From positions 30,021,903 through 30,085,902 of the forward strand of contig CM038722.1 of NCBI GenBank assembly GCA_021613375.1: DNA of 64,000 bases, in the 5' to 3' direction. The stretch is from Megaleporinus macrocephalus (lineage: Eukaryota; Chordata; Actinopteri; Characiformes; Anostomidae). A program made the position numbers and the translations under genes. Below are positions 1 through 9,437 of the stretch, piece after piece. Each line of letters opens with the position of its first letter. Position 1 is the first letter of the stretch. The notes beneath the pieces are model-generated. The model was not told where the DNA came from and did no database searches. It saw nothing but the letters and a program-made list of their open reading frames with translations.

Positions 1-439
1 GATTCAGATCATGAAGAAACTGCAGATGTGTTTATGTTTGAATTGTTGTCTACAGAATCATAATCATAATGGTGAAATTAGAAATTTCATGATGCTAATG
101 TACCGTAATCCCATGGAACTGCTGCTAGGTCAGAGGTTTACAGCCCTTCATCTCTGAGTAATAGATATTAGTAGTATATGATTTAGTCCAGTGCTGTATG
201 AAACTGCATACCAGACACATGCTGTAAGAGATAATATACAACACATGCTGTACAGTTTTATGCGTGCACACATGCACACACACATCGCCCTGCATATACG
301 CAGTTGCGTGCACATTCATAAGCTCAGATACATACATAACGTTTATGAAGAAGCCACCCTTAATTTATATAATATTAGTTCAAAACAACCATTAGGTCCA
401 AGTTATCCATTTCTCAGGAGACCATTGTCTTACTTATGA

Positions 440-1010
440 TATAATCCCCTAGCATTAGGATGGAGAAAATCAAAGGAAGTGAAAGAACTGGACTTCCCAA
501 AACTTGGGTGAACTCCTAACAACCACCTGAAAGACCTGTTAGATCACTAACACTGTCCCAATCAGATAAACAGCACTTAAAGCTTCCCTCTTTAAAAGAG
601 AGAGAGGAGAACATCAAGCTACAGTCTTGCTTCAGATCTGAAAACATCCACAGGTGTTTCTGTCCATCCGTCCACTGTGAGAAGACACCTCATTGCTATG
701 GGTCTGAAAGGATGTGTAGTTGTTTGAGAAGCTTCTTAATGAGAACAGGAGATACAGACACATCAAACAAAGAAGCTGCTGGTGTTCTCAGAACAATGGA
801 CTGACCAACCCAGAGTCCAGGACCTCAACATTACTGGACGTGTTCAAGGTTATTGGGATGGTGAGAAGCAGAAAATGATGAAGCAACTTCTAAGACTGAA
901 CTGTGGAGGTGAGTCTCTGTGAGAAACTGAAAGTGAGTCTCCTGAAAAGAATGGAAGCTGTAAGAAAAGTAAAGAGTGGACACAATGAGCACTGAGAAGC
1001 TGGTATGTCT
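440..1010 (+). mobile_element. Decayed Tc1/mariner-like element (copy A)
   Basis: This segment shares long blocks with 18190-18690 and partial copies at 16202 and 16541: a block ending in cagcacttaaagct, the phrase ggtgtttctgtccatcc, and the run gaagctgctggtg...ctcagaacaa. In the better-preserved copy at 18.5 kb the conceptual translation includes NLNITECVWGCLDGEKQ, which resembles the C-terminal region of Tc1-type transposases. No intact frame remains. Confidence 0.65.
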
Positions 1011-1114
1011 GTTAAACATATGTTCCTTGCTTTCTTCCTGATGCTGAAAAATGAATAACTTGTGCTTAATGGCTGTTTTTTTAACTTCCGTTATATATTT
1101 AATTACATACTGAG

Positions 1115-1121
<7 letters not shown>

Positions 1122-1162
<41 letters not shown>
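1122..1162. repeat. (GA)n microsatellite
   Basis: About 20 uninterrupted GA dinucleotides. Confidence 0.95.
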
Positions 1163-1165
<3 letters not shown>

Positions 1166-2211
1166 TCATACACAAATGCTCATTTAAACACACAACTATT
1201 CCATCACACACAAAATCAAACGCAGAAAACGCCGTGACCTGCGGCTTCGCTCAGAAACAGCACAGCAAAGTATGTCTGTGAGCCTTTGAAGCACAGTAGA
1301 AGCAAATCAGTCGTTTCAGCACAGCAGAAAATGCCAGAATGTTTTCCGTAAGCCGCTCCGTCCCAGTGGAGAACATCATTAGTGGGTGAAACTGTTCAGG
1401 TTACATATCTGCGCTGATCCCTGACCTGTTTCCTCCACTGTTCTGTCCCAACCGTAGCAAAAATAAAACTCTCCACTGACCCCAGAACAGCTGTGAGTTA
1501 TAAATCTTCTCTAAACTGCACAACCAGAACTTATACAAGCTGAAAGTGCACCGTGTCCGCTTTTAAACTAGCTTCAAATCTCTGCGAACTTTTTATTGTT
1601 CATGTAAAGCAGTGTACTTTGGCAACAACAACAAAAAAGGTAATAAAATGGAACCAAATTTCCCCCAAGACCTGTTTGGTGAAGTTTACTTCTGTATCTT
1701 TGTGCTGGAGCAATGAGGCTAATGTAGCTAAGAAATAATGGAGGCTTATCTCTAATTAGCATTGTGCAAACGAGCCTCAGAGTGCAGGCAGTAACTTCAA
1801 GCAGACTTGCTTATGTGGTTTCTGACCCAGTAAAATTGCTGTTGTACTGTTTTACCTGTACAATAAACATTTATCCATGTTTATAGGCAACAACACAGCA
1901 TGCAGTGTGAGAGATCGCTTAAGTACTGACTCTAGATGTGAAAACTGACTAGGTTTAGTTGTTTGTGAGGTCAACAGCAGAATAATGTTCTGTCCCAAGA
2001 TGACTGATAGAGTATATGTCTGGAAGAATATACGGTCAACTATAGATGACATAGTGTGTAACTGTTTACCGTAACACTGATATGATTTCAGGATCACGGT
2101 GCTAATGTTTTGTGCCTGCTGACATATGTATGTGTACTTCATACCCTTAAACTGTAGTGGTCCTTCAGTGAGTCCACACTTCAATGTCATCAGCATATAT
2201 CTGATACATTA

Positions 2212-3886
2212 GTTTCATAGTAGCTACTGAATAATTTATAGTAGGGACTAATTAACTTACATAATTTACTCAGTAATTTATTGTAGATACTGAACAATTT
2301 ATAGTAGTTACTGAACAATGTATAGTAGATTGAATAATGTATAGTTGTTACTAAATTATTTATAGTAGATAGCGAACAATTTAAAGTACTTCCTAAACAA
2401 TTTAAAAAGTAGTTACTGAATATTTTATAATAGATACTGAACAATTCATAGTAGGTACTGAATAATTTGAAGAAGTTACTGAATATTTTATAGTAGTTAC
2501 TGAACAATTTATAGTAGATACTGAATAATTTAAAGTAGTTACTGAATATTTTATAGTAAGTTACTGAACAATTTATAGTAGATACTGAATAATTTAAAGT
2601 AGTTACTGAATATTTTATAGTAAGTTACTGAACAATTTATAGTAGATACTGAATAATTTAAAGTAGTTACTGAATATTTTATAGTAGTTACTGAACAATT
2701 TATAGTAGATACTGAATAATTTAAAGTAGTTACTGAATATTTTATAGTAATTACTGAAAAATATATAGTAGATACTGAATAATGTATAGTAGTTACTGAA
2801 CAATTTATAGTAGATACTGAATAATGTATAGTAGTTACTGAACAATTTAAAGTAGTTACTGAATATTTTATAGTAGTTACTGAACAATTTCTAATTTGTA
2901 ATTTATAGTGCTTAATGAATTATTTACTAATAATTAAATCCTGTATCATTTGTAGTAGATATTAAATAATTTATAGTAGACACTTAATACTGAATTAGTT
3001 AGTAAATAATTTATAGCACTTAATGAATTATTTTAGTAGGTACTGAACAATTTATAAAAGTTACTGAATAATTTAAAGAACACAGTGAGCAATTCATATT
3101 AGTACCCCAATAGTTCATAAATACTATTCATAAATATTCATAGATACTAAATTATTTATATCAATCAACATCTATTTGTATAGTGCTTTCTACAATCAGT
3201 ATTGGAAAGCAGTTTATAAGAAAGGGAAAAAATGGAAAAGTAGTAGATAATAATAGTAATAGTAGTTACTGAATAATTTATAGTAGTTACTGAATCATTT
3301 ATAGTACTTACTGAATTATTAATGGTAGTTACTGAACAATTTAAAGAAGTTTGTGAATCATTTATAGTAGTTACTGAATAATGTATAGTAGTGAATATTT
3401 TATAGTAGATACTGAACAATTTAAAGTAGTTAATGAATAATTTATAGTAGTTACTGAATATTTTATAGTAGATACTGAACAATTTAAAGTAGTTAATGAA
3501 TAATTTATAGTAGTTACTAAATAATTTATAGTATTTATTGAACAATTTAAAGTAGCTACTAAATAATTTATAGTAGTTACTGAATTATTTATAATAGTTA
3601 CTGAACAATTTAACGTAGTTACTAAATAATTTATAGTAGTTACTGAACAATTTATAGTAGTTACTGATTAATTTATAAAGAGCATATAAATTGTAGTTAT
3701 TGTATAATTTAAAGTAGACGCCAACATTTTAAAGTAACATATACTATACATTATTAAAATAATTTATTGTAGATACTGAATAATATATAGTAGTTACTAA
3801 TTTATAGTAGAAATGGAATCATTTACAGTAGATACTCAATCATTTACAGTAGATACTCAATCATTTACAGTAGATACTGAATAAGT
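2212..3886. repeat. AT-rich minisatellite, 21-22 bp unit
   Basis: Roughly 75 degenerate copies of a 21-22 bp unit of the form tagtagttactgaataatt, with alternating variants (aacaattt, aatatttt, atagtagat). Local duplications of about 64 bp (near 2500-2640) show a higher-order structure. Reading it backwards gives low-complexity NYYKLFS-type peptides, which are artefacts. Confidence 0.92.
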
Positions 3887-4143
3887 TGTTGCTTTATTGT
3901 GAGCTAAAGTTGATTCAATGACTATAACCGCAAAAACTGTAAAACATTTGCAGATACCCTCAAAACTACAGCTCATAGCTGATATATCACTTTAATTACA
4001 GTTATAGCGACAGTCTTTCTTAGTCAAGCACACCTTATAAGGGCATCTGACCTTAACAGGCCTGGCTGGTCAACTAAAGGTTCAGCACACTAAAGCATCA
4101 TAACACGCTCAAACTTTAACCATAACACACTGATAACTAAGAA

Positions 4144-4171
4144 CCCTAACCCTAACCCTAACCCTAACCCT
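4144..4171 (+). repeat. Interstitial telomeric sequence (CCCTAA)4-5
   Basis: Four perfect CCCTAA units followed by a partial one lie inside meis1 intron 6. The tract is perfect but short. Confidence 0.9.
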
Positions 4172-5259
4172 TCTGCTAATATCAGACTCCACATTAGACT
4201 AATCTGACTGCAGCGGCGTGACTCTGACCACAAAGCAACAAAAGTATCACAACATTGAAATCAATGCAGCACTTTAGTTTTGACAGAACCGTATCAGAGC
4301 CTTTCAAATCAATGTATCAGTGAGGATGTATTGTTACACCTCTAAAGGCTGTAGCACAGCTGTGATCAGACTGTTCTGCAGCAGTAACACTTAAAATCAC
4401 ATATTCTGGCTTGTAGCTGAAAGAGAATTGGACCAAGACCCTCACAAACACAGTTGGGCAAAAAAAAAAATGCTATTAATGCCAAAGAGCCTTTCTTATA
4501 ACGCACTCCTGTAGCATTATAGGCATGTCTATAAACGTTAATAACAATGAATCACAGTGTATAGCCATGTTCATTATGTATTATATGCAAAAGTCTGAGC
4601 ACCCCTGATCACACTGCATGATTCGTTGACTTTCTAAGTGTAAATATGTTGACATCCTTCACACAGAACCAACTCAAGTATATTTATTTGCTGGGTTTAA
4701 CATATTTAGGGAGAAAATGTGGGGAAATTTTGTCCCCACTTAGTTAAATTCAGTAAATATGTGCAGTAAAATGTTCAGAAATGTGTTTTCTGTAGAGGAT
4801 ATGTTCAATACATCAACACACACACGCAGTCTAAACAGGCTGTTCACACATATGACTGAAATTAGTATTCATAACATGTGCCACCGCGTGCCTGAGCTTT
4901 AATAGTACATTAACAAACTGACCTGATCATAAACATTTGCTCACACGTGCCATGATTTCATTCAACAGCTTATGAATTATGCTGAACTAGCTTATACTGA
5001 ACTACTGAACAGCAGCTCATAGTTGTATTGCATCCTGTCTTGAAACATCACGTGTGCTGTAATACGATCATAAATAACGCATGCCTATGAAGTCTAATAC
5101 GTTTTAATACATATTTATCAGGCGTCTCTTTAAAGAAGGCTCGAGAGTCAGGGTCAGTGCGGGCGGTTCAGCTCGTGGTCGTCAGTACCGAGTCTACAGT
5201 GAACACAGCGCGCGAGCTCAGTGCTGAGGAAGAGTGAGGAAGGCTGGAGAGCAGCTGAC

Positions 5260-5406
5260 CTGATCTGCTCCTGCAGAGCTGCGCGTGAACTCCTCACTGT
5301 CTGACTTAGAGCCTCCTTCTCGGTCATCCACCACCAGATCCATCGGCATCTTCCCCTTCAGACAGCTGATATACCGGTGACAGAAATTATCACACAGCTC
5401 GTGAAC
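5260..5406 (-). CDS. meis1: meis1 exon 6, end of MEIS domain and acidic linker
   Basis: 147 bases (49 codons) between ttgctgcag and gtcagc. They encode [44 protein letters not shown] and AGADQ. Length and phase equal the human MEIS1 exon. The [11 protein letters not shown] block is close to invariant across MEIS and PKNOX relatives. The next exon would begin with a residue run like PSWNRDHDD; nothing like it is visible in the remaining 5.2 kb of minus-strand sequence. Confidence 0.96.
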
Positions 5407-5596
5407 CTGCAGCAACGAGAGCACGAGAGCACGAGCACTTCAGTAATAATGACAACAACCAGAGTAACAAGACTACCACTACTACTAATAATAATAATGA
5501 TAATAATAATAATAATAATAACAGCCATGATAAAATGAATAACACTAATGTTGATATTGATAATGACACCAAGAGACCTACAATACTACTACTACC

Positions 5597-5686
<90 letters not shown>

Positions 5687-5782
5687 TAATAATAATAATA
5701 ACAGCCATGATAAAATGAATAACACTAATGTTGATATTGATAATGACACCAAGAGACCTACAATACTACTACTACTACCACC

Positions 5783-5825
<43 letters not shown>

Positions 5826-5837
5826 ATAATAATAATA

Positions 5838-5893
<56 letters not shown>

Positions 5894-5994
5894 CAGCCAT
5901 GATAAAATGAATAACACTAATGTTAATATTGATAATGACACCAAGAGACCTACAATACTACTACTACTACCACCACCACCACCACCACCAACAA

Positions 5995-6035
<41 letters not shown>

Positions 6036-6122
6036 ATAATAATAATAATAATAATAATAACAGCCATGATAAAATGAATAACATTAATGTTGATATTGAT
6101 AATGACACCAAGAGACCTACAA

Positions 6123-6155
<33 letters not shown>

Positions 6156-6297
6156 CACTACTACTACTACTAATAATAATAATAATAATAAATAATAATA
6201 ATAATAATAATAATAACAGCCATGATAAAATGAATAACATTAATGTTAATATTGATAATGACACCAAGAGACCTACAATACTACTACTACTACCACC

Positions 6298-6374
<77 letters not shown>

Positions 6375-6447
6375 GGAAAAGCAAGACTATAAACAGCGGT
6401 TATAAAATGCATGACACTAATATTGATAATGACAACAAGAGACCTAA

Positions 6448-6518
<71 letters not shown>

Positions 6519-6591
6519 GGAAAAGCAAGACTATAAACAGCGATTATATTATGCATGACACTAATATTGATAATGACAACAAGAGACCTAA

Positions 6592-6642
<51 letters not shown>

Positions 6643-9352
6643 TACTCCTACTACTACTAAGAAGAAGAGAAAGAAGAATAAAATTATATATAATAATAAC
6701 ACTGATGTTATTTGTAATGACACCAGTTAACCTAAAGTAACAACAACAACAACGTAGATGGTAATAGAACTAAATGCACTACTACTACTACTACTACTAC
6801 TAATAATAATAATAATATTAATAATAATAATAATAATAATAACAATAATAATAATAACAACACGACACTTGAGCCGCTGTAGAGATGCTCACCTTTTCTA
6901 ATTCTAGTAGATGAAATCGTAGCACTTGTATGGACTGAACCATCTATAAAACAACATCAAACATCACATCAGTCGCTGCAGCTCTTACTAGGAATCCTAA
7001 CAGCAGACACAGCAGTACAGTTACTGAGTTCCGCGTGCGGAGGGACTGACCAGGTTATCGAGGTCTGGATTGGGCAGGAAGTAGGGCCTCTCTGCTCGGA
7101 TCTGAAACACATATGAGAGGGAGATAAAGAATGATAGAGGGATGTACACATTCAGCCTGAGCTCTGATAAAGCTCACAATGAGGGCGGCTGCTTTTACCG
7201 ACCTGTTTGGAGAAGACGCTGAGATCTTCATCGAAGGAGGATGAGGAGCACACATCGCCCCCCATCCCACCCTCACGCGGAGTGCAAGTGGCCAGTTCAC
7301 ACTTCTCAAAGACCAGAGCGAGCAGAGGGAACAGGGGATGACTGGAGAAGAGAAAAGAAAAGAGCGAACAATCAACCAATCAAAACTAATATGTGTACAT
7401 ATAAATAATACGTAATGTGTACATTGAACTTTAGAAGCTATATGATTTATTCATATTAAAATTATTAAAATAATTAGTATATTAAAATTATTGGAGTTCT
7501 CTAAACAAACAAGAGATTATTACTCAACAATACTGCAAATATTCGATTTCATTAAAGTGAAATTTACATTTAATGATATTATTGAGTATTTTTTTTAATA
7601 ATCGTTTGTTTGTTTGTTTTTACAACAATTCTATAATATAATATAATTCTATATGCTGTGCATGTGTTATTTACTATATCCACACACTTTAACTATATAG
7701 ATATTAACTATAATAACAGTTCTGTTTGGAATAGCGTCGCTCACAGTGTTTGTGGTGATGAGCTGCGCTATAGGTTATAGATATATATATATTATATATA
7801 TATATAAAATATTATAATATATATTAATATATATATAATTATAGATATATATATATATATAATATATATATTATATATATATATGCAGGCTAACAGTGCT
7901 GCCGTACCCGTAGATCGCGTCTTTGTCCCGCCGGAGCGCCTCACTGGCGGAGGGCGGAGCGCCGAGGACCGGCCGGACCGCCGAGAACTCCGGGTACAGG
8001 GGGTCCGGGGGATACAGGGGGTCCGGATACTGAGAATACACACAACCGAACAGCATTCTCAACAACACTACACATAAACAGTCCGAGCGGTACAGCCGAG
8101 GTCAGCATAGTGAGCATACCACATACAGATACAGCCGTGTGCACGAGTCTGCACGACCCCCTGTGTAATGACATGCTGTCGACTGTCGACTTTCTAAATG
8201 AAAATAAGCGCCTACACACTTATAATCATCTTAATGTACTGTCACTCTTTATTTACCCCATTTGTGTGTGCAGTATTATTAACAAACATCAGCTGAACAC
8301 GTCAGCAGGGGTGCACAAACTGCTGCATACAACTATATATAAACATACATTTAAAAAATAGTAAAATAAAAATAAATAAATAAAGTTTTGGGGAAAGCTA
8401 GATGGGCACTGAATATAGAAGCGATACCAAAATAACATAAAAAATAACACGTCATCAACAGCAACAAGAGCAAGAAAGCAGGAGCCTCATATACAATAAA
8501 ACACTACCAACAATATTGGCGAGGAGTCCGGAGGGTGGGGGTGGGTTTAGGGGGGGCTGGTACTGAAATAAGTAGAAATAATAGGAAGAAAATAGAAATA
8601 GAAATAGAAAGTGTTTCCTCAAGCGTAGTTCTTTTTCTCTTTTTCATTTTTGGATCATGGATCTTTACAGCCCCAGATAGAAGATGCTACTTTCTGAGAC
8701 CTACAATAGATCACACAGTCACCAGTTAAAGAACCTTAACTATAGGTGGAGGTTCTTCAGACTTTTAGAAAGGTTCCTCACACTGAGGAGCTCACGGAGG
8801 AGAACTCTAAGGAAGCACGCGCGGGGAGGTTTTCTTCTACGCTTCTTCTATGGCAGCCTCTTTTTGGCCGGAGAGGGAGCCGCACTGAATATTTACACAC
8901 AGTGCATAAATAAATAACAACAATAACAACAACAACAGCGCGCTCTTGTATCAGGACCACGTGCATTAACACAAGAGAAACATGCGAATAAATGACATTT
9001 AAGACATTTCCAACAACAGAGCGCGCGCACATACACACACAGAGTCGTGTGCTAAAGTTGAAACACCTCCCTGGTCAGATGACTAGTTTGGTGGATGTGC
9101 AAAAGTATAAAATACACTTGAAATTCATACTTTTTTCTGGAGTTTCAGTGCATAGTTTGTATTTAAGTTAAGCAGTCTATGGGAAAGGCTGATGCATACA
9201 GGACTCTTTAAAGAATGGTGTGTGCAATTACAGAGGGTTCTTTATTAAAGACGAGGGTTATATATAGAACCGTGAACTCTCGAAGAACCATGTGAATGAC
9301 TGCACGGCTCAATGGCGCTCTATGCTGTTCTGTATATACTTATTTAAAGAAG

Positions 9353-9437
<85 letters not shown>

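Larger units (their letters stand above)
1..5259 (-). other. meis1 intron 6, 5' part (continues beyond the window)
   Basis: I found no recognisable coding exon here. Contents in window order: 1-440 nothing recognised; a Tc1-like transposase remnant near 440-1000; a GA tract at 1122-1162; 1170-2200 mostly unique AT-rich DNA with one short dispersed repeat near 1655-1750; a 21-22 bp minisatellite at about 2212-3886; a telomere-like tract at 4144-4171; and about 4180-5250 AT-rich DNA with a possible MITE edge near 4568. The homeobox exons were searched for by eye on the minus strand and not seen. Confidence 0.7.

Noticed and set aside
1..5259. Search for meis1 exon 7 and the homeodomain exons
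   Set aside because: No sequence like PSWNRDHDD, KRGIFPK or NNWFINARRR was seen on the minus strand; these exons are taken to lie outside the window.
5390..6730. Long poly-serine, poly-leucine/asparagine and poly-isoleucine frames on both strands
   Set aside because: Trinucleotide repeats in meis1 intron 5; only the short part overlapping exon 6 is real.
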